A DNA stretch of 64,000 nt from Hyposmocoma kahamanoa (GCF_003589595.1 NW_020654289.1:3177001-3241000); one strand, 5' to 3'; numbered from the stretch's first letter, positions 34,557 through 46,955 are shown. The notes: generated from the sequence alone by a model not told the origin. Numbers and translations are program-made.

Positions 34557-37500
34557 ATGTTGCATCACGTTTTGTTGTTATTTATTTTGATAATGTCCAT
34601 TTTAGTGTCAACGTTCTTGGTGACCAGTGAATATGTACAATACAATTCCACATACGAGTGTCCGAATATAAAAAACCAATTAGGAAATTTAAGAAGACGA
34701 AGGCATTTGAATTTTCCCGACGGAAGTAATGTCATTGTAAGTATTTTTTTTTAAATCAGGAAAAGTAATTTTACGTCGTTAGATATAAGTATAAATTTCT
34801 CCATTTTAATTTTCATTATTTTTGTGATAACCAGTAGCCTATATCCTACTCCTAGATCCCATCTATCTATATTCCAAAATCAATAAATATTGGTTCAGCA
34901 GTTTAGGTGTGAACATGGAACAGACGGAGCTTCTTTCGCATTTATTATATTAGTATAGACATCGTCCAGGGTAATACTGCCACCTTATCTATTTCTGCCG
35001 CCAAGCAGTAATAAATAAATAAATGAATCAAAGTTTGCTCTTGTTGCCATGGGTGTTCCTCAAGGTCCTATTTCAGGTCCCCTTCTTTTCATAATCGTAT
35101 AAATGACTTCCTGTGCCTAATTCAGAAATTGACTGATATCGTCTTGTTTGCCGATGATACTTCTCTTATTTTTGAAATACCAAGACCAGTAGCGGGTATA
35201 GACAAGGTAAATATAGGTTTGTTCCAGGTTTTGCATTGGTTCACAGCTAATAGCTTAGGGTAGGCAGTGCCATTTGAGCAGGCATCATGGACAGGCGCGA
35301 CGCTTACCACTGCACCGCAGTCACTTAGTACCACAATAAAAAAAAACATTTGCTGATATTGCCGCTGTTGGACATACACCGGTATGCTATGAAGCATACC
35401 CGTGGTGAATTTGATCATCTTGGTATGGTGATCGCAAAAACTGTGCAGGTAAACACATGCCCTAGGCAGTTTTCATGTCACATCTTCCTACCATATACAA
35501 TAAACCATATTTCAATAACCCTGGGTTTTACACATTAAATTTTAAACGGTTTTACTGTAAATAAAAGCAGAGTAAACACTCTTAAGTTTAAAGCGAGATG
35601 TGTCATTATACGTACAGTAAAATTTACCACAATAATACACGTATTCTTTGTATTGAAAATGTTTTAAAGAAATTCTACCAACAATATGTCTATTAATAAT
35701 TGTAACAAACTAGTGGAGTAATTTCACAAAAAATAGTAGAATATCATGGTGGTTCAACATTCTGATATTCAATAAAAAAATTTAATTACAGTTAATAGTG
35801 ACATCTCCAGCCAGAGCTGGTAGCTGTAAAGGTAACAAAATGCTTTGATATGAATATTGGTATAACTGCTCACGCGATACATGCAGCCGTATACGCATAC
35901 CACACCTAGAGGTGCCGGTGATGATTTTATACCGATTTATCGGATATCGAAGTTATAACAGGTAAAATAACTAATACTAATTGCTATTTCGGTAACTACT
36001 CTAGCAAACCATAAAGTTTTTAATGCCTGGGTCTGTCATTTAAAAAAATAAACTACTTCAAAAATACGTCACGACAATCGGGTGTGTTATGTTTGGGCTG
36101 GTGATTTCGGTGTTTATTTATTGAAAACATACCGTAAGTAGCGTTTTTTAAGTTTACCCTGAATATAAATGTTTATAAACTATACTTTAAGGAGTAATTT
36201 CATGGTAAACGTTAGAACCACTCAAACGGAATATTATCATATTTATCCAAGTACACCAAAAATTTCATTAGTGCTTTATAAGTGCAGGATTTGCTGTGTA
36301 TTACTGCATTTTATTTGAGATGTTTTTATTGGTAGTATGGAGGGTATTTATTTAGTAATGCAGAATAATAATTTTTATTTATANNNNNNNNNNNNNNNNN
36401 NNNNNNNNNNNNNNNNNNNNNNNNNNNNNNNNNNNNNNNNNNNNNNNNNNNNNNNNNNNNNNNNNNNNNNNNNNNNNNNNNNNNNNNNNNNNNNNNNNNN
36501 NNNNNNNNNNNNNNNNNNNNNNNNNNNNNNNNNNNNNNNNNNNNNNNNNNNNNNNNNNNNNNNNNNNNNNNNNNNNNNNNNNNNNNNNNNNNNNNNNNNN
36601 NNNNNNNNNNNNNNNNNNNNNNNNNNNNNNNNNNNNNNNNNNNNNNNNNNNNNNNNNNNNNNNNNNNNNNNNNNNNNNNNNNNNNNNNNNNNNNNNNNNN
36701 NNNNNNNNNNNNNNNNNNNNNNNNNNNNNNNNNNNNNNNNNNNNNNNNNNNNNNNNNNNNNNNNNNNNNNNNNNNNNNNNNNNTGCGAAACCAAATAGCC
36801 GCCGTTTTGCGGTAAGAGGAGCGCATCGCGTGAGCGGATAAAAAATAAAGTATTAACGCTATCATCAGATGTTTGTCGGCACAACAATTCTGGTGACTAA
36901 GCCGCATTTTAGCTAGCGGACGGCAGAGTTTTCTTAGAAGCATTGTAGAAGGAAAGATCGAAGGTTTAGCAGAGGAAGACTGGAACGAAAATATTTCGAC
37001 TAAATAAAAGAAAAAATTCAGGTCTAGACGACCTATAGACGGCATAAAGAACTCAAAGTTAAAGAAGAAGAATCATTTTAAGGTTTAAAAAGAAGTTTCA
37101 ACGTTTAGTAACAAAGCATTCTATCTGTTTAGGTAAGAGCGACCGACAACCAAGAAGAAAATCATTGACTTACAAATAAATGGACGACGGGTCTAATACA
37201 AAAACCACGAAAAAAATGTCCCAAGTCAACCTATTTAAACGTAGTGACATGTCAAGGAATATGAAAAAGCTAAAACGTTGAATTTAAATTGTAATGTCAT
37301 CGCATTACTGTCTAATTTTGCTTGCTTCGCTGTCAGTCGAACAAACTAAGACTAGAGCGTGAATGACGCTCTGTATACAGGTACGATTTTAACGCACTAT
37401 AAGTTCGGACACTTTTTGGCGCGGACCCTACGTCCATATAATTGTAAGTCAATGAAGAAAATAGATAAAGTTGCGGTACTCCTAAATAACGATCACGGTG

Positions 37501-40500
37501 TGAACGTCAACGCTTCCTATTCTCCAAATTTTAAACTTAGCAACGTATAATAATGGTATATTTAAGGCCACAATCATCTACTATTGAGTGTAGGCCGTTT
37601 TTCTTGCAATACATTAATCTGGGTCAGTGGATCCCAGTTTTATTTCGGTATTGGACCCCTTATTATAACAAAAACTTAATCATGAAACTCCAAGTAATTT
37701 AACTTTTACGTTATAGTAAAACCCATTAAAAATATTCAAACTATGCATGATCGATTTCGTCCCCTCCGCGTGGTCACTCGAGAAACATCGTTTTATGAAA
37801 ACTTTTGATGTTTGTCGCGGGTTTCCGATAATTCTTCGCGCACCCTCCAAATATTTTTTACTTACCACGGACCCCTTGAATTATCCCACCAATCCTAATA
37901 GAATATGGGACTTAAGAGAACTTGGATCGAGGTCTTTAGCCCTGAGTAACTAATTTCCAAATGTACATACACTATCTGTCTATCTGTGGTATTTCGAATC
38001 CATATCCCTCATCGCGTCCCACAAGCATTGATTTTTTTACAGGACGAACAAGTCGTGCACCTAATGGAAAGCTACATGTCTGTCCATAACAATTGCAGTG
38101 CCACTCAGAGCTTTAAATCGCAAAGATATGAGGGGCACTGCTACTGCTCCTGTCGCCCTGAGACGTAAGTAAACAAGTCCCATGTGCCTGTAATTTCACC
38201 AGTGTCATTATCCTTCAAAACTGGATCGCAGTAATTATCACATTAATGCTTGGCGGCAGAAATAGGCAAGATGGCAGTACTTCCCTAAACGATCTCTTTC
38301 ACTTGATTTAGGAGCTCTGCTGCTACTACATCAATCACATTCAACAAAGATCTCCGTTTGATTTTTCAGTTAACAATATCCCTAGTAAAAGCATTTATGA
38401 CCCACGCTCCTGCCGGCTGGAACATTGCGTTAGAAATTGATGTACTTTATCCTCTTCCTGACTCCAAGTTTACGGCAGCTCATTTGAGAAGAAAGCTGCA
38501 TCATCGACAGAAGAGAGAGCTTTGGGAGAGGTTGAAAGAGGCATTGGATTTGTGAGTATCAATGTTTGCGTGCCACTTGCAAAAGTATCTTCTAGGGATC
38601 GGGTTTATACCATAGTTCACCTCTCTGGCCAAATACCGGTTGAAGACTTCAATTTTGTGTTACTAAATCTAATCTACCTACTGCTACTTTAACGAGTTCA
38701 TACCAAGGTGGCATCAGTTGCCGTCTTACACAGCATTATGCGAGACAGTATACGATAATAGATAAGACCACATCTGCAAAATTGTAATTTTGAAAGGGAA
38801 GTTTATAGATTCTACGAATTTGTTTCATGAACTACGTAATTTGTTTCATGTATTTTCGTGATTATCGTACCAAGGTACAAAGTACTACAATTTTGATTAA
38901 TTAATTCTAATAAATACTACAGTCTAATAAAAACTGCTTGTCACAAACGATTGTAGTTTGTTTTTGCATTATTTCGCATTTTTACATGTTGTAATTTATG
39001 TGTAAGGCCTTTAGTTAATGTATACATCTCATTAGGAGTCATATGGAGGGATCACGTATTACCTTCTTATTTTGTCCGTAAACATATTTGTTTAAGTAAG
39101 TTATGTGACGGTAAGTAAAGTAAACTACGCAAATTACTATGTCCCTTTTTTGTTAGTGCTTTTATTTTATGAAATGCATTTAGGATTTCTCTCAGAGAAA
39201 AGTTTAAGGAGACTGGTATCGTGATTGTGGCATCACAATACATTTACTCAAATATTTTGTATATACATACATACATACATATACTTCACGCCTTTTCCCA
39301 TCGGGGTAGGCAGACACAACAGTTTTCCACCTGCTACGGTCCTGACACACACGTTTCGCCTCATCAACACGCATCAATGCTTTCATACACGCTCGTCGGT
39401 TAAGGGTACTCTTGACCTGGCCCTTCTTTAGGATGGCCTCAATTTGGTCATGATCGGCTCCTTGGTCGGCCCATACCAACTTGCCCGCTCACACTCGCCT
39501 TATAAATCTGTTTCGTTACTCTTCTTTCATTCATTCTTTCTACATGTCCGAACCATCTAAGCATCCCTTTCTCTATCTTTGTCACTATATCTTCTTCCAC
39601 GCCGCAACGCTCTCTTATTACACTGTTCCGTAAATTATCCATCCGAGTTACTCCAGCCATACTCCTCAAAGCTCTCATTTCTACTGCATTAATTCTACTT
39701 TCATGCTGCTTCTGCCAAACCCAACATTCATTACCATACATAAGTGTAGGAACTAGCACCCCACGCACAGCCAATCGTGCCTTTTTAGACACTTTCTGGC
39801 TGCCCATGAAGGTATGCAAGGCACCATTCACCTGATTCCCTGCGTTCACTCTTCTTTCAATGTCTCTTTCACATTTTCCTTTCATATTTTGTACGCCCGT
39901 AAATATATATATAATTTCGATAAGGAAGAAGATATCCATAATATTAACCTTAGAACTAAATCCAAACTCATGGCACCACGTTTTCGTTTAACTAAGGGAA
40001 ATGATTCTTTTATGGGGAACTGTATACGTTTTTACAATATGATTCCGGAGCTTATATTAAAATTACCATATCTTAAGTTTCAAACTTGCATTAAAAGTAT
40101 TTCAATTGAAAAGTTATATTAGAAAATTGTAGACTACGTAATACATAAAGATGTATGGAAAGATAACGTGAGTCTAGATTCCACACAAATATGAATCAAA
40201 ATGTATTCTATGATTATTTGACTTAGACTTTGAACTTTGCAGTGAGTAAATAGTTTTGGGTAGTCGTCTTGATACAATTTATAAAGACGACTACTAAATT
40301 ATAGTCGTATACAAGGTAAAAACCTTTTATTAACCGACTTCGAAAAAGGCCGAGGGTCTCAATTCGACTATACAATTTTTTTGGTAAATATGTTACACGA
40401 TAACTCATTATCATAGGCATTTGTGAACCGATTTTTCATAATTTTATTTTAGTTGAAAAGAGGGTGCCTCAGAAGTGGTCCCATTTAAATATGAAGAAAA

Positions 40501-43500
40501 TATTCCACCTCTAAGGGCTGCAAATTAGGGGATGAATCCGGTTTCGCGTAACCGATTCCAATAAAACTAGGCAAATCGATGTATCAGTCATGTGTCAGTC
40601 AACCGTGACCATGGGACCTGTAAAGGGCCCGAAACGTCGGTTTATTTGAAAAAACAAATATACGCGATTTAAATCCGGAAAAATAGTTTCATTTCCTAAA
40701 TAGATGTAATTCCACGAAATGTTGAGGTCGTTTTTATTAGTACTCACTACTGAGATTATTAAGTAAGTGTGATAGTTTTAAGTAGTATCACACATTTTTG
40801 AAGAATGTCAACATACTGAATGTGCATATTCTTAACAAAAAAGAAGGGAGGTCCTTGAGGTCCTTCACTGCTTATTTACTTAACAAAACGGCGACGGGCG
40901 CAGCTCCTCAGGTCGTTGCGATTTAAAAAAGCTCTAAGTGGCACTGCAACTTTTATGGATGGGCGCGTCGCTTACCACCCACATATTAAAAAGAAATAAC
41001 TTTTTTTTTTTCAAGGGAAAACATAATACCCGTTTTTATAATCCGTCGTAAATTTCGAAGTTTTTATGACCATGTTTCAGTCATAACCTCAATGGTCACT
41101 CCTGCGTTCTCCAAAGCATTTGTGATGCAATGTCAGGTCTTGCACCTCCTGGGAAATCGCTGGTACATGACATACTCCGAGCCGTATTTACGTAAGTATT
41201 ATCGAAGGCTTTTGATACATTTATTTATTTATTTAAGCTTTATTGTACAGAACACTGAAGTACGAATGGCGGACTTAATGCCATAAGGCATTCTCTACCA
41301 GTCAACTATAGGGACAAAGAGAAAAAAAAACACAATAGGTTGGCGCTACACTTACACAAGAAGAACAATATACTAGAAAGCTAATCGATAGTTTGTATGG
41401 TATAAATAAATAACATAATATAAACATACTTATTATACATACATAATAAACTTACATATATATTCTAATAATAAATAATATAATATATATACCCAAAGCA
41501 ACATTCTACAGAGGCTTGATTTTGATAATTGTCAAACAGATGCTTGATACAGATACATTTCAGCCACGGAGTTTGCAATTTGAATTTAGACCTAAGATGA
41601 GATTATTTAAAGAACTGTTTCCGTGGCCAAACGGTTACCATGCTGGACGGTCACGCAGAGGTCTTGTTTTTTTTAAACGCGATGTTTATTTTTAGAGATG
41701 GATATGGCAGCATTCGTTGCACTACTGTTAAAATAAATTCAATTTTAAAACTTAAACTTGTAGACGGGTTCTTTTCGTACTTGATGACGTCACCAAATCG
41801 AATAAAACTTCCAGTCCAGTTTCAGGTTTTATTTACAAAAAAGTATATCTATTATACACGGTGCCAAATTAATTCTAACCGACGGGAGCGGTACTACACG
41901 TCCAAATGCAAAAAAATATAAAAAGTAACTATCATATAGGTCCAGGCAATCGTTTACGTGTGAGAAACACTAGACAGTTCTGAGTTTCTCACACGTAAAT
42001 AAAATTCGGTTCAAGTAGTCACCATTGGAGGGAAAATCTTAACACCGCGATGCAGAAATTAAGTAAATAAGGTCAATGCCTAGCGGATTTTTAGAGAACT
42101 ATCTGACAAACAAACTTGATTAGTAAAGTCTATGGTATAAAATAGGTTTGTTAAAAACTTAATTAAAAGTTAAATTGAATTTTAAAACAGAACGTAAATA
42201 TTTTAAAACACGCGTTAAAATCCTTAAATATGCTCCCCTGATTTTTTAGAAATATCGCTTACGCACTTTCTACAAAACACTGACGATATTATATAATTAA
42301 TTTCTAAATTACGTAAATTTGGAATCCCATGGTCGTAGGTTTGAGTCCTGTCAGGTCGAAGGGATTTCTCTTTGTGTTCGGTCTTTGTATTTAATAAGTA
42401 TAACAAACTAATGGAGTTATTTCATAAATAAAATTTTAATATCTCGGTGGTTATATACATCGTGAAATTCAATAACAAATCAATACTAAACTACTTTTTC
42501 ATAATTGTACTGTGACACTAATGTGAGAATGTTTTTATAACTTATTATCTCAGAGACACTCCAGAACCCAGTGTAAATTTTCTAAAAGCGCGTTTTTGCA
42601 GGAGACTCAGATTCTATTAACATCGGCTGCATTACTCTAAATAGTCATTGAATTGTGTGTGTTTTTTATTGTTTTTACATTATTTTCAATCGCGCACATT
42701 GCAGAACTGAGCTGGCTATAATAACTTCACTCCGCTCGCACCAATCTTCTCACACATCCGCTTTTATTTTAGTTTACCTTAATTATTTATCGATTATATT
42801 ATTGATTCTATCAAGATCTTGATTCGATTAATGTCAATGCTTTTCATTCAGTCATCAGACATCGATAATACCACACTATATCATTTCAAACATGATTTTT
42901 ATCATGTTTTCCTTTGTACCTATCGCATCACAATAGAAAAGTAATAATCCCCTGTTATCGGTCGACATTCTGGCTGAGAAATTGAAAAACTGCAGCAGGT
43001 ATTCCTCCCTACGGGCCATAGCTCACGCCGACGCCTATAACCGTTCCTATACTGCCTTCAGATTTATTATTGCTGAGATCGTATTTTCCTCATGTCGAGA
43101 ACAATACATGTTTTTGGATGTGTTATGTCTATAGAACTTGAAGTCCGTATAAATAACATGGACAATAATAAAACTCTAGACAATCACACTTACGTATTCT
43201 TCTCAAGTTGGGGAATTACCTCCATCAAGGGGAGGTCTCATATTAGAAAATTTCCTGTGCTATTACCGTTGGTCTGGTACATGAGTTCCAAATGCTCTCC
43301 TCTCTCTCAATTTAGAAACGTTCATTCCTCAAATTGGACTTCCTATCCAGTGATGACAGTGCAATCCGTTGGGTTTCTGAAGTCGGCAATTGGATATTGA
43401 AATTACCTCTAGATGCGCTACCTAAAACAACCGGAAATTTGTGAAAGTTGCTTCTTGCTCCTGCCGGAAATCCATTTTGGGATCTTCTTACCATGTCTAC

Positions 43501-45253
43501 ATCCAGTGCCTTGCCATGCGTTTACACTGACAGTTGTAGCTAGCAACCGGGTAAGATACTTTACAATTTTGTGTGGAAAATTGTATAGTTCGTGTAAGGA
43601 AATACTGCCACCGTACTATTTCTGTCGCCAAGCAGTAACATGAGCATTATTGCGTTGCAGTTTTGAAGGATGAGGGGAGCAGTGCAGTTGTCTCACCATT
43701 GATCGTTCGACTATCTTAACTACGGTTTTCTGCCGGGAGAGGTTTTCGGCCCAGAGTTGAAATTGTACAGAGGCAGAACCTTGGCTCAGAGACAGTTTTA
43801 TAAAATATGGAGCATCATTAAGAACCCATTAATCATTGTATACGATCAAGTGTATACATTTATTTGTAAATATAGTCCTAGAAGTACTTCAGCATTTAAT
43901 TTAATATTAATATATGGAGGTTCTTCTCATGAGTGCATGGAAAGACTCTCCCGGTGCACACGTAACAGCTCGGCATGGTACGTAGTGCCTTTTTTTTTTT
44001 TTTTTTTTAATATATAATAGACACACGCTTGGCCGCAATCTCACCTGATGTTAAGCGACGATGTGACCGACGATGGGACGCGTTTGCCTAAAAAATGCCT
44101 ATTCACTCTAGCCTTGACTAGCCCCAAATTGTACTTTTCGGGAAATACAGATGCCGGTAGAGCATTCCATTCCTTTGCCGTACGCATCAGAAAGGAGGAG
44201 GCAAAGCGCTTAGTGCGAATAGGTGGAATATCAACGACATAAGAATGGAGTGCTCCGGACCTTCTAGTCGACCGAAGGAGGAACGGTGAGGGCGGAACCA
44301 AATTGAAAAGTTCCTGCGCACACTCCCCGAAATGTATCCGATAGAAAACCGACAAGCAGGCTACTTTTCTGCGATGATCGAGATTTTGGAGCTTCGACTC
44401 CACAAGAGGATTATTGTTAATAAGTCTCTTTGCTTTACGCTCCACCGAGTCCAAGGCAGCTAACTGGTATTGGGCAGAGCCGTCCCAAAGGTGGCAGCAG
44501 TACTCCATACAGGATCGAACTTGTGCTTTATACAGATTTAAAAGCTGTTCAGGTGTGAAGTACCGCCTAAACTGGCTAACCTTCCCAACACGATGCTTCA
44601 ACCGATTTACGACTTAATATTAAGTAAGAAGTTGTCATTCAGCGCTCACTTCGGTCATTCCTTTCCGATCATTAAAATTAACATTTAGTTTCAATTCGTG
44701 TCTACGTACCATAGTTTGCTAACACTGGTTTCCTTTAAGAAGAAGGAAAGACTTCAAATGGTTTTCAATGGTTGTGATGTAAACTTTCTTCGATATACAA
44801 GTTTCAACATGTTTTCCTTTAGCCCTAACTATCGAACATTCGCAAATGTACATAAGTAAATTGGAAATTGAAGCCACATATGTAATCGTAGCGTCAATTA
44901 CTCAATTAAAAATCACCCGCTTTACCAGTGGACTATCCCCGCTATAACCGTGAAACCATGAAAAAACATTTTGAGAGGTGAATTTTTAAATTGACGTAAA
45001 GCGATCACCATTTTAGTTTATTTCTGTGATGTAAGGTATTTTTGATGATATACATAACATCTTTTATGAAAAGCCTTTCAAAAGCCTTGTGCAAAAACAT
45101 AGTTTCTCTTATGATTTCAGAGCACCCCTGCACGAAGAAGATTTCGTAGATGAAGTAAACGCAACTTACAATGAATTGTTAGACCCTGATGTTTGTTCTA
45201 AAGTGCATGATTGTCCTTTCTCTCTGCTGCATTTTGTTACATTTAATAAATAG
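34557..45253 (+). CDS. Gene D: DM4/DM12 family secreted protein, 4 exons, 201 aa
   Basis: Exons: 34557-34736, 38370-38551, 41081-41191, 45121-45253; GT..AG, phases 0-2-2, 606 nt. There is a signal peptide at residues 1-24, an NST site, and a furin-type RRRR (46-49) before HLNFPDGSNVI. Exon 2 reads LTISLVKAFMTHAPAGWNIA, then EIDVLYPLP, then RQKRELWERLKEALD. Exon 3 has SCVLQSICDAM and LVHDILRAVFT. Exon 4 has NATYNELLDPDVCSKVHDC and FSLL. The G-W-N, [IV]-x-Y-P-L-P and Cys-pair pattern marks the second DM4/DM12 subtype, shared with gene A. The stop codon is inside an AATAAA-TAG context and a second AATAAA starts 2 nt later (45255). An upstream out-of-frame ATG is at 34508. Intron 1 holds an assembly gap. 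Confidence 0.9.
34967..35340. mobile_element. LINE reverse transcriptase fragment within Rpt-1 pieces
   Basis: On the plus strand, about 35045-35165 reads GVPQGPISGPLLFI and, after a frameshift, INDFLCLIQKLTD and LFADDTSLIFE. These are the G-V-P-Q-G-[SP] and F-A-D-D boxes of a non-LTR RT. It is flanked by short reversed Rpt-1 pieces at 34967-35010 and about 35260-35340. It lies in gene D intron 1. Confidence 0.75.
35866..36837 (-). mobile_element. 623-bp-family TIR element, reverse copy containing the gap
   Basis: Left end CTGCTCACGCGATACATGC, right end GCGCATCGCGTGAGCGG. It aligns in reverse along 11681-12303, except that the segment around 11760 is replaced by Ns. It lies in gene D intron 1. 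Confidence 0.85.
36384..36783. other. assembly gap, 400 N
   Basis: Exactly 400 unknown bases. Any open frame drawn across them is an artefact. Confidence 0.99.
37163..37454 (-). mobile_element. hAT-like MITE, copy 1
   Basis: Ends CATTGACTTACAAATAAATG ... and its complement CATTGACTTACAATTATATG from the right. The 8-bp target AAGAAAAT is duplicated exactly (37155-37162, 37455-37462). It has no gene. It lies in gene D intron 1. Confidence 0.88.
38035..38327 (+). repeat. Rpt-1 copy
   Basis: GGACGAACAAGTCGTGCACC, GTGCCACTCAGAGCTTTAAA, GCTTGGCGGCAGAAATAGGC, GGAGCTCTGCTGCTACTAC. It ends about 40 bp before gene D exon 2. Confidence 0.85.
39205..40250 (+). mobile_element. LINE 3' end split by a second LINE
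   Basis: Left piece 39205-39261 (AAGGAGACTGGTATCG ... TCAAATATTTTGTA). Right piece 39884-40250 encodes KSKLMAPRFRLTKGNDSFMG and carries the family 3' region. It is the same family as 48-840 and 46065-46570. It lies in gene D intron 2. Confidence 0.8.
39262..39883 (-). mobile_element. RTE-like non-LTR retrotransposon 3' end
   Basis: The minus strand reads KARLAVRGVLVPTLMYGNEC, then WQKQHESRINAVEMRALRSM, then KIEKGMLRWFGHVERM, and after a frameshift RACMKALMRVDEAKRVCQD. It ends in a (TATG)n-type tail (39262-39285). ATATTTTGTA is duplicated at 39252-39261 and 39884-39893. The protein is the C-terminal region of an insect non-LTR RT; the clade assignment is tentative. Confidence 0.85.
40335..40735 (+). 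repeat. Rpt-2 copy split by a 114-bp Rpt-3 insertion
   Basis: Rpt-2 landmarks: ACCGACTTCGAAAAAGG, AATTCGACTATAC, AGAGGGTGCCTCAG, then AGATGTAATTCCACG after the insert. The insert is 40584-40697 (TCAGTCATGTG ... TTTCATTTCCT). AAAT[CA]GATGTA, 11 bp with one mismatch, flanks it (40573-40583, 40698-40708). Confidence 0.85.
40885..41000 (-). repeat. Rpt-1 fragment
   Basis: CGACGGGCGCAGCTCCTCAG, AAGCTCTAAGTGGCACTGC, GGGCGCGTCGCTTACCACC. It lies 80 bp before gene D exon 3. Confidence 0.65.
41217..41340 (-). mobile_element. retroposon 3' end
   Basis: Reverse of a 3' terminus: (ATTT)n, then AAGCTTTATTGTACAGAAC, and ATGCCATAAGGCATTCTC. The AATAAAGCTTAAAT-(AAAT)n ending is typical of insect LINE or SINE tails. 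It starts 26 bp after gene D exon 3. Confidence 0.55.
41621..41663 (+). mobile_element. SINE tRNA-like head fragment
   Basis: GTGGCCAAACGGTTACCATG and GGTCACGCAGAGGTCT match the head of the SINE at 57931. It is cut off before the B box. Confidence 0.6.
41953..41999. repeat. perfect 16-bp hairpin
   Basis: TTTACGTGTGAGAAAC (41953-41968) and GTTTCTCACACGTAAA (41984-41999), with a 15-nt loop. It lies in gene D intron 3. Confidence 0.8.
42000..43590. other. intronic sequence, nothing recognised
   Basis: Part of gene D intron 3. Frames at 43092-43643 on both strands have no recognisable domain. A short reversed Rpt-1 piece follows at 43595-43695. Confidence 0.4.
43990..44640 (-). mobile_element. 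non-LTR retrotransposon 3' end with poly(A)
   Basis: The minus-strand ORF 44601-44041 (186 codons) reads FTPEQLLNLYKAQVRSCMEY, LAALDSVERKAKRLI, VACLSVFYRIHFGECAQELF and RTAKEWNALPASVFP, the C-terminal region of an insect LINE RT. After the stop, the minus strand runs into a poly(A) run of about 18-20 (poly-T at 43990-44008 on plus). It is 5'-truncated and in gene D intron 3. The open frame is uninterrupted, so the insertion is probably younger than the other LINEs here. Confidence 0.85.
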
Positions 45254-45773
45254 CAATAAAAATAACTCTTGGATGTTTCAATTTCTGCCACAATTGTAAA
45301 ATCTAAACAATTTAAGACATCAAAACAGTTTTTCCCACATCTCCTTCAATCACTTGCCTTAAACCAGTATTCTGAAATATCTCTAGTATTATGCTTGGAG
45401 GGTATTTATTGCATAACACAATAGCACCGCGTTAGATGATAAAGTATGGAGTGAATATGGGGACAGTGGCGATCACTAGTACAAAGGAACATTCAACATG
45501 AGAATTCTATTTACAGTAAATTTACCTCCATTTAGAGTTTATTATATTAACCACTAATAGGGTACAAATTGCGATTACAATGCTTTCTGGCTGGCCACGT
45601 TTGGCGCGACGTCCGAATCAAATAACGTTCTTGAGATTGAACTGCCTTACGTAAGTGTAGGTTGCCCCAATTGGCCAACGAAGCAGTGAAGATTATAATA
45701 AAATATAATAATCATATATTTCATACTAGCTGTACACGGAATGAGCTGGTGTAGAGAGAAAAGATTAAGCATC

Positions 45774-46059
45774 AACTCACACTGGCGCAGAGTCCAAGCG
45801 TCGCGTCGCGTCCTATTTTTCAACTACTACGCCTGGCGACGCGCGACAACGCGCGATGATGCTCGCATTAGTGCGCCCGGATCGCAGTGTGTCTGACACC
45901 TTACTGCGCCTAAGTAACCAAGCATCGCCGTCGACTCGCGTCGTCTCTATATTTACATAACACATATTTATACCTTAACAATGGGAAAATAGAGAAAATT
46001 ATGCTATAGGAGAAAAGCATGACGCGTCGCGACGCTTCGACTCTGCGCCAGTGTGAGTT
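45774..46059. mobile_element. CpG-rich TIR element, 286 bp
   Basis: The ends are AACTCACACTGGCGCAGAGT and, reverse-complemented, the same 20 bases at 46040-46059. Imperfect complementarity continues with GCGTCGCG motifs. It has no supported ORF. It is markedly richer in CG than its surroundings. Confidence 0.75.
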
Positions 46060-46064
46060 AAGCG

Positions 46065-46570
46065 TAAGGAGACTGGTATCACCACTCACCATTGCATCAC
46101 AGTACACATTTACTTAAATATTTTGTATGCCCCTAAAAATATACATAATTGCATTAATAAAGAAGATATCTATAATATTAACCTTAGAACTAAGTCCAAA
46201 CTCATGGTACCACGATTTTATTTAACTGAGGTAAACAATCCTTTTATGGGAAATTGACATATATTAAGATTACCATTTCCTAAGTTTAAAACTTACATTA
46301 AAAGTGTTTTAATTGATAAATCATATTCCAAATTGATGAGTAGGTATGAGTTAGATAAAGGTGTATGGAAAGACAACATGAGTCTAGATTCCACACAATT
46401 ATGGTTCAAAGTGTATTCCATAGCATTTATTTGAAAAGAGCGAGCCCTAGAGTCTCTTGCTCATTCTTCTCAGGGAGGTCAGTGTAGTGAACGGACATAA
46501 GCTGAAAAAAAAAACGTTTTCAAGTGTAAAAATTTTACCTATAGAATAAATGATTTGAATAAATTACTTC
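46065..46570 (+). mobile_element. LINE 3' end
   Basis: Same family as 48-840: AAGGAGACTGGTATCACC, TTAACCTTAGAACTAAGTCC, then the 3' region GTCAGTGTAGTGAACGG and tail. The coding part is broken. Confidence 0.8.
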
Positions 46571-46644
46571 CACTTAAGCCACTGAAACATAAACTTTATG
46601 TGTAGACAATGCATTTGTTGAAACAAATGACCCAACTGATATTT

Positions 46645-46955
46645 TACAGACACTCTTTTATGGGGAACTGTATACGTTTTCTTAATAAGATTCTGGAGTA
46701 TATATCAAGATTATTATTTCCTAAGTTTAAAACTTACATAAAAAGTATTTTAATGGAAACGTATAACATATTATAAAATTGAAAACTAGATAAAGATGTA
46801 TGGAAAAATGACATAGCTCCAGATTTCACATAAATTTGTTTAAATGTGTATTCCATTTAACTTATTTTAGAGCAACTCCTAGAGATTTTTGCTCGTTGTT
46901 CTCAGGTAAGTCAGCACAGTGAACGAGCAGTAGCTTAAAAAGTGACGTTTCTCTG
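46645..46955 (+). mobile_element. LINE 3' end, second copy in direct orientation
   Basis: CTTTTATGGGGAACTGTATA, TTGCTCGTTGTTCTCAGG, GTGAACGAGCAGTAGCTTAA. More truncated than its neighbour at 46065. Confidence 0.8.

Noticed and set aside
36326..37045. Long open frames on both strands across 36.3-37.0 kb
   Set aside because: They are built from the 400-N gap, which contains no stop codons because it has no sequence.
37359..37550. 63-codon frame
   Set aside because: It is non-coding MITE sequence read by chance.
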